From assembly GCA_018066125.1 (NCBI GenBank), contig JAGHSA010000049.1, positions 1-64,000 on the forward strand: a stretch of DNA of 64,000 bases, read 5' to 3'. The notes under the pieces are model-generated. The model made no database searches. It had not been told where the DNA came from and saw only the letters and a program-made list of their open reading frames with translations. Shown here in pieces: positions 1-10,045 of the stretch. The translations under genes were made by a program, and so were the position numbers. Each line of letters begins with the position of its first letter. Position 1 is the first letter of the stretch. This DNA comes from Candidatus Cryptobacteroides onthequi (GTDB lineage: Bacteria > Bacteroidota > Bacteroidia > Bacteroidales > UBA932).

Positions 1-2
1 AC

Positions 3-2795
3 CTCAGGGGAACAGGTATGAACCAGCAGTACGACATGTCTGTCAGCGGACAGTCCGGCAAGATCAACTACTATCTCTCCGGCCAGTTCCAGAAGGAAGA
101 CGGCCTCCAGCTTGACTGGTGGCGCTATATGTCCACTCTCGCAAAGGTGGAGTATGCCATCACCCCTAAGCTCAAGATCGGAACACGCTTCTCGATGGGC
201 AAGTCCAACAACAACTCCGACACTGTCGGTTGGAGGACAATGATGCGTTCAGTGCCATTCATGACCGTGCGTGAGCCTGACGGCTCATTCACCCCGGTTC
301 CAGAGACCGCCAACTCCAACGCCATAGACAACTATGCGGCAGAGCTTGACCGCAATAAGAATCAGCGCAGAGGCAGTCTTTCTTCCAGGGCTCAGGCATA
401 TGTGGACTGGGACATCGTTCCGGGACTTACTTTCAATGTGACCGGAATGGCCAATATGGGCACTTCATACAGCAACCTCTACACTGCAGCAAACACTACC
501 AGAGTGGCCAAGGTCGCTGATTCATATTCACTCCAGACCAATTATTCGGAGTCTTACCGTTACTTTGCAACTCTGACCTATGACAAGACATTTGCGAAGT
601 ACCACAATATAAATGTGATGGCCGGCTATGAGGCTGCATGGGCGATGACTTCATTCACAAAGGAAGTCGGCTCGGCTTCCAAGGTCAATGACCCGCTGTC
701 CCTGAGCATGGTTACCACCAAGGCCAACTCAGCGACAGGTAAGCTCGAATATGTGGGACGCGCAATCTCCCAGTTCGCACGTCTCAACTACTCATTCAAG
801 GACAGATATCTCCTTACTGCAAACATACGTCGTGACGGTTCCACCAAGTTCGGTTCAAACAACCGTTTCGGTATCTTCCCTTCAGTTTCTGCAGGATGGA
901 AACTCTCAGAGGAACCTTGGTTCAAGGACCTGGGTGCTGACTGGATCTCAATGATCAAACCACGCGTCAGCTATGGTGCCCTCGGCAATACAGATGCTCT
1001 CCAGGAGTATGCATATCAGCCTGCATATTCAAGCCCTAGCGCAAGCGCTGGTGACTGGTGGGCTCCGGTGACAGTTTATATCCAGAACTCTTTCAATGGC
1101 TCAGACAACGGCGCCTCTACCGGATATTCTGTCACGAAGGTTACAAACAAGGACCTCAAGTGGGAGACCATCAAGACTCTTGATGCGGGTATCGACCTCG
1201 CTTTCTTCCAGAACAGACTCGAGGCATCATTCGACTGGTATGACCGCTCTACATCCGGCATGCTTTACAAGATCAATCTCCCTTCCACATCAGGTGTCAG
1301 CGGTACAATGCCTGTAAACCTCGGTTCCATCTCCAACAAGGGTCTTGAGTTCGCCATCTCGTGGAGAGACAGGATCGGAGATCTCAACTACTCGGTAAGC
1401 GGTAACATCTCCCACAATGAGACAAGGATGATCGATATCGGCAGCACAGAGGCATCTATTTCTGCAGGTTCCCTCAACCTCACCAACAATGCTTCATCCC
1501 TGACCACTGGCAAGGGTACGCACTATACTGTCAATGACGCGATCCTCGGACGCATCTACGGCTTCAGGACTGACGGCATCATCCAGACTCAGGGCGAAAT
1601 AGACGCGCTCAACGCGAATGCCGTTGCCAAGGGCTTCAGCCACTATCAGACTGCAAAGACAGGTGTCGGTGACCTCAAGTATGTCGATGTCAACGGTGAC
1701 GGCCACATCGATTCGGAGGATGCCGACTTCATCGGCAATCCTTGGCCGAAGATCCAGTATGGCGCCAACATCTCTCTCGAGTGGAGAGGCATCGACTTCA
1801 GCGCCGATTTCGTGGGTCTTGCAAAGCGTGACGTGGTGAACTGCATGAAGCCTTTCGAGTATCTCTTCCAGACAGATTACCAGACAACCACATCTATCTA
1901 TAAGACATCGTTCACCAACGGCAACGGTCTGACAGAATATCCGAGGATTTACGACAAGGACGCCAACGGCGCCATTGCACGTGACCCGAACGGCAACTAT
2001 CAGCTCATGTCGGATTTCATGATCGAGGACGGCTCATTCATGAAGATCAAGAACATCACTCTTGGTTACACACTTCCTCGCAGCCTTACCAGCAGGGCCG
2101 GCCTTGAGAAGGTACGTGTATACTTCAACGGCAACAATCTCTTCACATTCACCAAATTCTCTGGCCTTGACCCAGAGTTCTCCGGCGGCGTGACCGATTT
2201 CGGAAGCTATGCTGCAGGTGTTCCTATGACCAAGCTCTACACCTTCGGTGTCGATCTCGCATTCGGTGGCCGAAGAGTTGTTTCGGCAGCCGACAGCAAG
2301 TCTGCCGACGCCAATGCCGCCCTTGCAGCGGCTCTCGCGGCTGCCAACGCTGCAAAGGAAAAGCTCGCTGCGGAAAATGACGAACTCAGAAAGGCTCTTG
2401 AGGCAGCGAATGCTGCAAAGGAGGACTGCGAGGCGTCAAAGCCTATGAACATGGCCCAGAGAAGGGCGGCGGCCTATCTCGTTGAGGATATCTTCTTCGA
2501 TCTGAACAAGTCCGTGATCAATCCTGCCCAGAGGGAAAAGGTCGAGGCGCTCAAGAAGGCTCTGAAGGACCATCCTGAGATGATTGTCAGCATCACGGGA
2601 TATGCCGACAGGGATACAGGTACCGATGCGCGCAACCTCCAGCTCACCAAGGAGCGTGCCGAGGCCGTGGCTTCGGCCCTCAGGGCTGCGGGAATAGCGT
2701 CGAGCCGTATCATTGTAGAGTACTTCGGCACAGAGAAGGATTCGTCTTTCACCCCAGAGTCAAATCGTGTAGCTGTCTGCATTGTAAGTAAATAA
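3..2795 (+). CDS. SusC/RagA TonB-dependent transporter fused to a C-terminal OmpA domain (5' truncated)
   Basis: The reading frame is open to the left edge of the window, so the signal peptide, plug and first strands are missing; the Met at 18 is internal. The first ~751 visible residues are the SusC beta-barrel, ending in the usual aromatic strand (YTFGVDLAF). Instead of stopping, the frame continues through an Ala-rich, probably coiled-coil linker (~752-815) into an OmpA-like domain (~818-925). That domain keeps FFDLNKSVI, the Asp-containing YADRDTGTD stretch, the LTKERAEAV helix and the final NRV. In OmpA proteins the Asp and Arg bind diaminopimelate of peptidoglycan. SusC normally imports oligosaccharides across the outer membrane with a SusD lid, here the next gene 17 bp downstream. 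The substrate is unknown. The fusion is read directly from one uninterrupted frame; wall anchoring is inference. Confidence 0.9.
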   Translation, partial: LRGTGMNQQYDMSVSGQSGKINYYLSGQFQKEDGLQLDWWRYMSTLAKVEYAITPKLKIGTRFSMGKSNNNSDTVGWRTMMRSVPFMTVREPDGSFTPVPETANSNAIDNYAAELDRNKNQRRGSLSSRAQAYVDWDIVPGLTFNVTGMANMGTSYSNLYTAANTTRVAKVADSYSLQTNYSESYRYFATLTYDKTFAKYHNINVMAGYEAAWAMTSFTKEVGSASKVNDPLSLSMVTTKANSATGKLEYVGRAISQFARLNYSFKDRYLLTANIRRDGSTKFGSNNRFGIFPSVSAGWKLSEEPWFKDLGADWISMIKPRVSYGALGNTDALQEYAYQPAYSSPSASAGDWWAPVTVYIQNSFNGSDNGASTGYSVTKVTNKDLKWETIKTLDAGIDLAFFQNRLEASFDWYDRSTSGMLYKINLPSTSGVSGTMPVNLGSISNKGLEFAISWRDRIGDLNYSVSGNISHNETRMIDIGSTEASISAGSLNLTNNASSLTTGKGTHYTVNDAILGRIYGFRTDGIIQTQGEIDALNANAVAKGFSHYQTAKTGVGDLKYVDVNGDGHIDSEDADFIGNPWPKIQYGANISLEWRGIDFSADFVGLAKRDVVNCMKPFEYLFQTDYQTTTSIYKTSFTNGNGLTEYPRIYDKDANGAIARDPNGNYQLMSDFMIEDGSFMKIKNITLGYTLPRSLTSRAGLEKVRVYFNGNNLFTFTKFSGLDPEFSGGVTDFGSYAAGVPMTKLYTFGVDLAFGGRRVVSAADSKSADANAALAAALAAANAAKEKLAAENDELRKALEAANAAKEDCEASKPMNMAQRRAAAYLVEDIFFDLNKSVINPAQREKVEALKKALKDHPEMIVSITGYADRDTGTDARNLQLTKERAEAVASALRAAGIASSRIIVEYFGTEKDSSFTPESNRVAVCIVSK

Positions 2796-2812
2796 TTAAA
2801 GGCCATACGATC

Positions 2813-4717
2813 ATGAAAAATATAAAGAACACTTTCAGAACTGTTTCAGCGTTTGTCGCTGCAACTGCAATCATGGCTGGCATCACTGGATGTAATGAGG
2901 ACAAGTTCCTTTCCATTTCCAGCCCGGATGAGATTTCCGTAGCGGATTTCCCGACTACGCTTGATCATGCATCATCGCTTCTGACTTCGGCCTATGGCCA
3001 GATTCACCATTGGAACTTCTATGGGTCATGCTTCGGCGGATATATCATGTATCCTCTCGAGTATGATGTCGACTTCGCGTGGAGAGACTCGGAGGAGTGG
3101 TGCGGCGTCACCGCCGGCACAAATGAGGGCCCACACGACCGTGTCACCATCAGCTGGCCGACCATCAACCAGGCCATTCACTATGCAAACGTGGCCATCG
3201 AAGGCATAAGGTCATACATGGAAATCGCTCCGGAAGGGGAGAAGGCCACTCTCAGGAACTATCTCGGCGAGGCTCTCTTCCTCCGTGGATTCTTCTGGTT
3301 CCAGCTCCAGATGATTTATGGCGGCGTGGGTCTTCAGGATGCCGGTATCCCTATCCTGTGGCACTCTGCGGACTCCTATACCGATGCGCTCGTGTCGCGC
3401 AGTTCAGTCGAGGACAGCTACAAGGCCATCATCGCCACTCTCGAGGAGGCGCTTCCATATCTGGAGGGGCAGACCAGCAAGTACCGTGTGGACAAGTGGG
3501 CTGCGATGGGATTCCTCGCGAAAACCTATTTCTTCCTCGGTGACAATGTCAACGCGAAGAAATACTGCGAGCAGATCATCAATGCAAGCGGCAAGAGGCT
3601 TGTTTCATACGGGCATCTCCGCAACATGTTCGTGAGCTATCCAGACAACGACGGCGTGTGGGAGCATCCGTCAGAGTCCCTATTCGAAATCGAGAACACC
3701 ATGGGCACCTCTGCGTACAAGTACAATGCAACCTACAAGCCGGGTTCGGAGTTCTCGAGATGGGATACCCACTGCTCACTCTCCGCTGCCGGCAAGCGTA
3801 CATCCATGGATAATGCCAACCTTATCATCCATGACCGCAATCTCGCCCGCTTCGGATATACCCTCGGTGCACCAGGAAACTACATCCATGCTGCTGCAGA
3901 GCTGCCGAAAGACGGCTATATCCCGTTCAATGCATCATCATATCCGGGATACTATCTTGAATATAGCAACTATATCAAGAAGGAAGAGGACATGAAGACC
4001 CGTGCACTTGCAGGTAATGCTGATGCAGCTGCGGATCCGGACCCTCGCTTCTTCGTGAGCGTCCTTGTCCCATTCATCGATTCATGTAAGTTTACAGGCG
4101 GTGCCGCTTGGGCTCCTATCTCTCAGAACATGCGCTCCCAGAGCGGAAGCAACCTCTGGTGGGAGACCGCGCGTACCGGTGACGACAGAAGCGTGGATTA
4201 TGCGTTCTCGATCAGAAAGTACAAGTTCCTCGGCGGTGCACTCTCTTCAGACGGCATGAACTGCTCAGGAGAGAACATCTACGTGATGCGACTTCCGGAG
4301 ATCTATCTCATCTATGCTCAGATCCTCAAGGATGAAGGCAACACTGCCACGGCTCTCGAGTATGTCAACAAGGTCCGTCGCCGTGCATACGGTCAGAACC
4401 CTGATGCAGCGTCGGCATATGATTACAAGTCACTTTCTGACCGCACCAAGACGGCTGATGACGCTGACCAGCTGGCCAATGATCCTCTCAGATATGAGCT
4501 CTGGGCCGAGACTTTCGCCGAGCAGGTATGGTGGGGCTACATCCGCCACTTCAAGATCGGTCCGGGCGAGGCGTCTTTCTATAAGAAGGTGCATGGCCCT
4601 GGCAACGCCGGTTTCACCAACTGCGTGTTCCCTGACAGGCACTATGTCCAGCCTATTCCAGTCTCGGAGCTTGAGAGGAATCCTAACATGAGTCAGGCTC
4701 CGGGTTACAACAACTAG
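2813..4717 (+). CDS. SusD/RagB family outer-membrane lipoprotein
   Basis: This 634-residue protein begins with a lipoprotein signal (ITGC, lipid Cys at residue 27) and has the SusD/RagB layout: helical TPR-like segments early on (the LGEALFLRGFFWFQL stretch is typical) and a C-terminal part with YLIYAQILKDEG and LRYELWAETFAEQ. SusD proteins sit on the cell surface, cap the SusC barrel and bind glycan. It lies 17 bp after the SusC-OmpA gene and is surely cotranscribed; a strong hairpin terminator follows. The glycan bound cannot be told from sequence. The neighbourhood suggests pectic or other plant-wall oligosaccharides, but no enzyme gene is attached to this pair. Confidence 0.92.
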   Translation: MKNIKNTFRTVSAFVAATAIMAGITGCNEDKFLSISSPDEISVADFPTTLDHASSLLTSAYGQIHHWNFYGSCFGGYIMYPLEYDVDFAWRDSEEWCGVTAGTNEGPHDRVTISWPTINQAIHYANVAIEGIRSYMEIAPEGEKATLRNYLGEALFLRGFFWFQLQMIYGGVGLQDAGIPILWHSADSYTDALVSRSSVEDSYKAIIATLEEALPYLEGQTSKYRVDKWAAMGFLAKTYFFLGDNVNAKKYCEQIINASGKRLVSYGHLRNMFVSYPDNDGVWEHPSESLFEIENTMGTSAYKYNATYKPGSEFSRWDTHCSLSAAGKRTSMDNANLIIHDRNLARFGYTLGAPGNYIHAAAELPKDGYIPFNASSYPGYYLEYSNYIKKEEDMKTRALAGNADAAADPDPRFFVSVLVPFIDSCKFTGGAAWAPISQNMRSQSGSNLWWETARTGDDRSVDYAFSIRKYKFLGGALSSDGMNCSGENIYVMRLPEIYLIYAQILKDEGNTATALEYVNKVRRRAYGQNPDAASAYDYKSLSDRTKTADDADQLANDPLRYELWAETFAEQVWWGYIRHFKIGPGEASFYKKVHGPGNAGFTNCVFPDRHYVQPIPVSELERNPNMSQAPGYNN

Positions 4718-4743
4718 TGCTGATTCACCTGAATTGTTTTATG

Positions 4744-4772
4744 GGGGAGGTCTTCTGGCCTTCCCTTTTTTT
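4744..4772 (+). terminator. Rho-independent terminator after the first SusC/SusD pair
   Basis: A 9-bp stem with two G-U pairs and one U-G pair (GGGGAGGTC / GGCCTTCCC), a 4-nt loop TTCT, and a run of seven T follow the SusD stop codon by about 26 bases. It separates this pair from the next one. Confidence 0.85.
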
Positions 4773-4802
4773 GTGCAAGATTTGTGAATGTTTCACCGGC
4801 AG

Positions 4803-4834
4803 TTTGAAAATGTGAGTATTATGATGTATATTTG
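4803..4834 (+). promoter_or_regulatory. Bacteroidetes-type promoter for the second SusC
   Basis: TTTG at 4803-4806 and TATATTTG at 4827-4834 match the -33 (TTTG) and -7 (TAnnTTTG) boxes with 20 bases between them. Transcription should start a few bases after 4834. This rules out the TTG codon at 4832 as a start and supports the ATG at 4910. Confidence 0.8.
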
Positions 4835-4909
4835 CTCTTTGTAGTGGTGTATAACGCACCTATTGTTTGGTTAGAATACACTTTTTGTTTAATTAATTTC
4901 TTTTACGCT

Positions 4910-7900
4910 ATGAGTAAAAAAATCATGCTGGCTGGATGCATTCTGGCGGCTCTCTTCTGCTCCATGCAGATGAATGCAGCTGTTTCAGTTTCTTCAGCTA
5001 CTGCTACCGCTCAGCAGCCAGGTCGCGTGTCTGGTGTCGTTTCTGACAAGATGGGTCCCGTTGCGGGTGCTTCCATTCAGGTAAAGGGCACCAAGACTGG
5101 CGTTGCTACTGATCTTGACGGTAATTTCACTATCACTGGCGTCAACGTCGGTGATGTCCTCGTGATTTCTTATGTGGGTTATTCATCCCAGGAAATCAAG
5201 TACACAGGACAGCCTTCTATCTCTGTCGTATTTGATGACACCCTTGCACTCGAGGAGGTCGTAGTTGTCGCTTACGGTACTGCAAAGAAGTCTTCTTTCA
5301 CCGGTTCTGCATCAGTAGTAAAGGCTGATCAGCTTGAGAAGACAGCCGGAGCGGGTTTCGTGGAGGCACTTCAGGGTATGAGTGCCGGTGTCATGGTCGT
5401 TAACAATGAAGGTGCTCCGGGTTCTGATTCCCGTATTCAGATCCGTGGTATCGCATCCATGTCAGGTAACACCCAGCCTCTCTACATCATCGATGGTATG
5501 CCATATGATGGAACACTCAACTCAATCAACCCTTCAGACATCGAGTCGATGACAGTCCTCAAGGATGCTGCAGCTTCTTCTCTTTATGGTAGCCGTGCAG
5601 CAAACGGAGTCGTTGTCATCACCACCAAGAAGGGTAAGGAGGGTAAGCCTGTCGTAAACTTCAAGGCCAGCTGGTCTACATCTGATATGGCTGTTCCATT
5701 CCCTACCAAGATCGATCCTTATCAGGAGCTTCTCTACTCTTGGACAGCTGCATTCAATGATTTCTATTATGTAGACGGCATGTCTATGAAGGACGCAGGT
5801 GACAAGGCTTCACTCCCTCAGTACGCTCTTCGTGACGTGAACCCTCGTACCAACTCTGCAGGACAGACTGTGTATGTGACTCCATTCAAGAACCTTTCTG
5901 ACCCTACCAAGTATGTGCTTCATGACGGTCAGGGACATCCTTACACCAACCCTGAACTCCAGATGGTATGGGATGAGACCGATTGGAACAAGATTCTCTT
6001 CAAGCATAAGCTTCGTCAGGAGTATGGTGTCGACCTCAGCGGCGCTTCAGCAGACGGCAAGAGCCACTACTACGTATCTGCAGGCTTCCTTGATGACAAC
6101 GGTTATTCAAACCACGACTACTACAAGCGTTATACTTTCCGTGCAAGTGCAGACTCTCAGGTAACTGATTGGCTCAAGCTCGGCGGCAGCGTGCAGTACT
6201 CTTACTCAAGAAGGACAGTGAAGGGTTACAACCGTTCTCTCATCTTCACCAACCGTCTCAACTCTCCTTACCTCCGCAATGAGGACAACACAGATTGGTA
6301 CACTTCTGCTACCACAGGTTACCGCACATATGATTATGGTGAGAACTCTGCGAACTTCTTCGGAATTCATGTTCTCAGCAACGGTGACTACTGGAACAAC
6401 CCTAACAGCGAGAGTTTCAACTCAAATGAGTACACTACTGTAAACTCTCAGTTCTTTGCAGAGGCAAAGCTTCCGTTCGACATCAACTTCCGTTCTGCTG
6501 TCAATCTTGATGATGACTCAGCCAATGGCTACAGCCACTCATCAGCAGTGAACGAGTGGGGTCAGGTAAAGCCTTACGGTTCTGCTATCATCGATGGCGG
6601 TGGTGATGCTTCACGCTCTGTCACCAAGACCATGTCTGTCACATGGAACAATGTCCTCCACTGGACAAAGATGCTTGGCAACCATTCTGTTGACCTCATG
6701 GCAGGTCAGGAGCTCTACAGCTTCAACCAGCAGTACAGCTACGCTTACGGTGCCGGTATCATGGCTATGAACCAGTTCGAGCTTGCAAATACCACAAGAG
6801 ACTGGTCGACAAACTCAAACAAGACCAGGTATTCTCTTCTCTCATTCTTCGCAAAGGCTGATTACAACTATGACGGCAGATACTATGCTTCAGCATCTTT
6901 CCGTCGTGATGGTTCATCTCGTTTCTCTCCAGCTAACCGTTGGGGTAACTTCTGGTCAGTAGGTGCGTCATGGAGAATCTCTAAGGAAGAGTTCATGGAG
7001 AACGTCTCTTGGCTCAACAACCTTACACTCCGTGGCAGCTACGGTACCTCAGGTAATGACAAGCTCATCAGCCGTAACGCATCAAACGGTTCTATGGGAA
7101 GCGAGATCTTCTATGGATACCAGGAGTATTATCAGCCTAACAACTTCTACGGAGAGCCAGGTTATATCCCATCAACTATCGCTACACCTGATCTCCGTTG
7201 GGAGAAGAACAAGCAGCTCAATGTTGCTCTCGACTTCAGCACTCTCAGCAACCGTCTCGGCGGTACCATCGAGTGGTATACAAGAAATTCTGAGGACCTC
7301 CTCTACTACAAGGACCTCCCTCTCTCTGCTCAGGTAGGTGGCGCTACAGGTATCAACACCAACCTTGGTAATGTTGTAAACCGCGGCTTCGAGTTCACAC
7401 TCAACGCAATTCCTGTACAGACCAGAGACTTCATGTGGAAGATTGATGCAAACATCTCTACACTCCACAATGAGGTAACCTATCTCCCAGGTGGTGCATA
7501 CAACTATTCAAACCGTGTCGCCAACTATCGTCTTGAGGAAGGCAAGTCCCTCTTTGAGTTCTATATGACCAAGAACGCCGGTATCAACCCTGATACAGGT
7601 AACCTCATGTATTGGATGAAGGATGGTGACAAGTGGGTCAAGACTGAAGACTGGGGCGCAGCTTCATCAGCTGACAATTATCAGTGGTGCGGTTCTGCCA
7701 TCCCTACTGCTTTCGGCTCTATCACCAACACATTCGCTTGGAAGGGATTTGACCTCTCTATGATGTGGTATGGCTCATTCGGCGCAAAACTCTACGACTA
7801 TATGTGGTATGAGGGCGCTACCGGTCGTGTAGGTGTCGGCCTCAGCACCAATGCTTGGGGCAAGGTATGGACAGGTCCAGGCGACACTGCTGCTGAGTTC

Positions 7901-8218
7901 CCTAAGTGGTCACACTCTAACTCAGGTCAGACTCGTCGTGGTTCAGACTTCTTCCTTTTCAACAACGATTTCGCTCGTCTGAGAAACCTCATGTTCGGTT
8001 ATACCGTTCCTAAGAAGGCAGTTCAGAAGGTCGGTCTCTCTAACCTTCGCGTTTACGTGAGCGGTGACAATCTCTGCACACTCGGTTCTGCAGCTAAGCG
8101 CAACACCGATCCTGAGACCGGTCTCCTCGGTAACAACTACAATGGTAACGCAGTTTCCGACAATGGTGTACAGAGCTCTAGAAGAGTATATCTGTTCGGT
8201 GTACAGCTCTCATTCTAA
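4910..8218 (+). CDS. SusC/RagA family TonB-linked outer-membrane transporter
   Basis: This 1102-residue protein has a signal peptide (~1-24), a carboxypeptidase-regulatory-like beta-sandwich (~38-108, with DGNFTITGV and VISYVGY), a TonB-box-like EEVVVVAYG (~115-123), a plug domain (~128-245, with QIRGIAS and LYIIDGMPYDG) and a barrel ending in FGVQLSF. The start at 4910 is chosen because the in-frame TTG at 4832 overlaps the -7 promoter box and would add a non-signal-like extension. It forms a two-gene operon with the SusD 12 bp downstream. It resembles the third SusC (10046) in the plug region, for example IIDGMPYDG versus VVDGMPYDG, which suggests duplication of the pair. Import of oligosaccharides is family knowledge; the substrate is unknown. 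Confidence 0.95.
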   Translation: MSKKIMLAGCILAALFCSMQMNAAVSVSSATATAQQPGRVSGVVSDKMGPVAGASIQVKGTKTGVATDLDGNFTITGVNVGDVLVISYVGYSSQEIKYTGQPSISVVFDDTLALEEVVVVAYGTAKKSSFTGSASVVKADQLEKTAGAGFVEALQGMSAGVMVVNNEGAPGSDSRIQIRGIASMSGNTQPLYIIDGMPYDGTLNSINPSDIESMTVLKDAAASSLYGSRAANGVVVITTKKGKEGKPVVNFKASWSTSDMAVPFPTKIDPYQELLYSWTAAFNDFYYVDGMSMKDAGDKASLPQYALRDVNPRTNSAGQTVYVTPFKNLSDPTKYVLHDGQGHPYTNPELQMVWDETDWNKILFKHKLRQEYGVDLSGASADGKSHYYVSAGFLDDNGYSNHDYYKRYTFRASADSQVTDWLKLGGSVQYSYSRRTVKGYNRSLIFTNRLNSPYLRNEDNTDWYTSATTGYRTYDYGENSANFFGIHVLSNGDYWNNPNSESFNSNEYTTVNSQFFAEAKLPFDINFRSAVNLDDDSANGYSHSSAVNEWGQVKPYGSAIIDGGGDASRSVTKTMSVTWNNVLHWTKMLGNHSVDLMAGQELYSFNQQYSYAYGAGIMAMNQFELANTTRDWSTNSNKTRYSLLSFFAKADYNYDGRYYASASFRRDGSSRFSPANRWGNFWSVGASWRISKEEFMENVSWLNNLTLRGSYGTSGNDKLISRNASNGSMGSEIFYGYQEYYQPNNFYGEPGYIPSTIATPDLRWEKNKQLNVALDFSTLSNRLGGTIEWYTRNSEDLLYYKDLPLSAQVGGATGINTNLGNVVNRGFEFTLNAIPVQTRDFMWKIDANISTLHNEVTYLPGGAYNYSNRVANYRLEEGKSLFEFYMTKNAGINPDTGNLMYWMKDGDKWVKTEDWGAASSADNYQWCGSAIPTAFGSITNTFAWKGFDLSMMWYGSFGAKLYDYMWYEGATGRVGVGLSTNAWGKVWTGPGDTAAEFPKWSHSNSGQTRRGSDFFLFNNDFARLRNLMFGYTVPKKAVQKVGLSNLRVYVSGDNLCTLGSAAKRNTDPETGLLGNNYNGNAVSDNGVQSSRRVYLFGVQLSF

Positions 8219-8230
8219 AAGAACACAGAT

Positions 8231-9853
8231 ATGAAAAAGATATTCAATTTCGTAAAGGTTTCAGCTCTTTTCCTTGCTCTCTGCTCTGCAGTTGCATGTG
8301 AGAACGAGCTTACAACAAGTGATCCTACCAAGATCAGCGGTGCAGACCTTCTCACAAATACAGCAGGTCTTCAGAAACTCCTCACTTCTGCATATCAGGA
8401 TTTCATCATGGATGATGGCGCTGATCAGACAGGTTCTTCTTTCCAGGGATGTGTAGGCTTCGGTATGATTTTCGACTGCGCAGGCTCTGATATCTGCTGC
8501 TTCGAGAACTATGGTGGCTCTCCTGAAGAGATTTACAAGTTCTCTCAGAGCAGAACCCAGTCTTCAGGCGGTTCTTACAGAATGTGGAAGAAATGCTACA
8601 ATATCATCAACCAGTGCAACAACATCCTTGACAATGTGGATGATGCCATGGGTTCTGACAGCGATAAGACTGCCATAAAGGGCCAGGCTCTTGCAATGCG
8701 TGGATGGAGCTACTTCTACCTCATCATGAACTACCAGCAGACCTACTCTGTCGCAAAGGCCAAGAGAGGTGCTATTCTCCGTCTCCATGCAGATGATCCG
8801 GCAAGCATGGGCTTCTCTACTGTTGAGGAGACTTATGTTCAGATCGTTTCCGACCTTACCTCGGCTAAGACAGCTCTCGCAAACTTCAACAGAGGTTCAG
8901 AACTCTGGATGGTTGACAAGACTGTCGTTTCAGGTATGCTCGCACGTGTATATCAGGTCATGGAGAACTGGTCAGAGTGCCTCAAGGAGGCTACAGCAGC
9001 CTTCAATGCATTCCCTACTCTCATGGGTAAGGATCAGTGGTACTGTGGTTTCGACACACTCTATGAGGATGGCTGCTCAGAGCTCATCTGGGGCTGTCCT
9101 TTTACAAATGTGAACAACATCAGCTCTAACACTCCTTTCAACTTCTGGTACAATTATGATCCTTCATATGGTGAGCAGCAGATGGCAGCAGCTGTCTACA
9201 ACTTCCTCAATATGATGGTTACCCAGAGCTATGTAGACCTCTTTGCAAACGATCCTGATGACTATCGTGGATTCCAGAATGCAAAGGCTGGTATCGAGGA
9301 CGCTGAGGAGCAGGCTGTTATGTTCTGGCACAGAAGTCATCCTGCAGTTTCTGACAAGTGGGCTTACAACAAGATCAAGTCTTATGGCAAGTATCATGAT
9401 GCACAGACATCAAACGGTGCTACGGGTGCTTCTAACTATGATATCTCATTCCCTCTCATGCGTAGTTCAGAGATGCTTCTCATTATGGCTGAGGCTGCAG
9501 AGCATGTTTCACACAACGGCGCCCAGTATCTCAACAAACTCCGCGTGGCGCGTGGCGCAAAGGAAGTTTCTTCAGACATCCTTGAAGAAATCTACAGAGA
9601 GCGTCGTCGTGAGCTCCTCGGTGAGGGTATCACTGGCTCTTATGACCTCCTTCGTCTCAAGAAGGACCTCGTCAGAACTGTGGGTGATGGTGAGCACTTC
9701 TCATATGGTGTGACATATCTTGACAAGGGTGCAGGCAGCACCTATACCCTTCCGTCAAATGACTACCGTTTCATCTGCCAGATTCCAGAGCTTGAGATTG
9801 CAAACAATGATGAAGTTTCCAGCTCAGATCAGAATCCTTACAAGGGTCAGTAA
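8231..9853 (+). CDS. SusD/RagB family outer-membrane lipoprotein
   Basis: This protein has 540 residues with a lipoprotein signal ending AVAC (Cys 23). It has the SusD fold signature: GQALAMRGWSYFYL in the TPR region, SSEMLLIMAEAAEH in the middle, and a C-terminal block with EIYRERRRELLGEG. It starts 12 bp after its SusC and ends just before a terminator, so the two form a closed operon. It should act as the surface lid of that SusC. No sugar-binding residues can be assigned, and no degradative enzyme is encoded in the operon. Confidence 0.94.
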   Translation: MKKIFNFVKVSALFLALCSAVACENELTTSDPTKISGADLLTNTAGLQKLLTSAYQDFIMDDGADQTGSSFQGCVGFGMIFDCAGSDICCFENYGGSPEEIYKFSQSRTQSSGGSYRMWKKCYNIINQCNNILDNVDDAMGSDSDKTAIKGQALAMRGWSYFYLIMNYQQTYSVAKAKRGAILRLHADDPASMGFSTVEETYVQIVSDLTSAKTALANFNRGSELWMVDKTVVSGMLARVYQVMENWSECLKEATAAFNAFPTLMGKDQWYCGFDTLYEDGCSELIWGCPFTNVNNISSNTPFNFWYNYDPSYGEQQMAAAVYNFLNMMVTQSYVDLFANDPDDYRGFQNAKAGIEDAEEQAVMFWHRSHPAVSDKWAYNKIKSYGKYHDAQTSNGATGASNYDISFPLMRSSEMLLIMAEAAEHVSHNGAQYLNKLRVARGAKEVSSDILEEIYRERRRELLGEGITGSYDLLRLKKDLVRTVGDGEHFSYGVTYLDKGAGSTYTLPSNDYRFICQIPELEIANNDEVSSSDQNPYKGQ

Positions 9854-9874
9854 TCCTGTTGGGATATAATATCA

Positions 9875-9905
9875 AGGGCCGGTCCGAAGGATCGGCCTTT
9901 TTTTT
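9875..9905 (+). terminator. Rho-independent terminator after the second SusC/SusD pair
   Basis: The stem GGCCGGTCC / GGATCGGCC (9 bp, one G-T pair) has loop GAA, is flanked by AA and eight T, and lies 24 bases after the SusD stop codon. Confidence 0.88.
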
Positions 9906-9979
9906 ATGTCTGAAAGTAGAAATCTATATCTCCGGAAAGGAAAAATTGACAAAACATGGCTTATGGCGGAAAGAATTGT

Positions 9980-9987
9980 TATATTTG
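9980..9987 (+). promoter_or_regulatory. Putative -7 promoter box for the third SusC
   Basis: TATATTTG matches TAnnTTTG 58 bases upstream of the start codon. The -33 position shows only a weak match (ATGG), so the promoter may need an activator. Confidence 0.6.
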
Positions 9988-10045
9988 TCAACCTGTGTAA
10001 AATGCACAAAAATTTCACTCACAATAATTATTAATCAATTTACAG

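Noticed and set aside
4773..10045. LacI-type CACGG operator in the SusC promoters of the first array
   Set aside because: Looked for in the regions before 4910 and 10046; no match to the three-site pattern.
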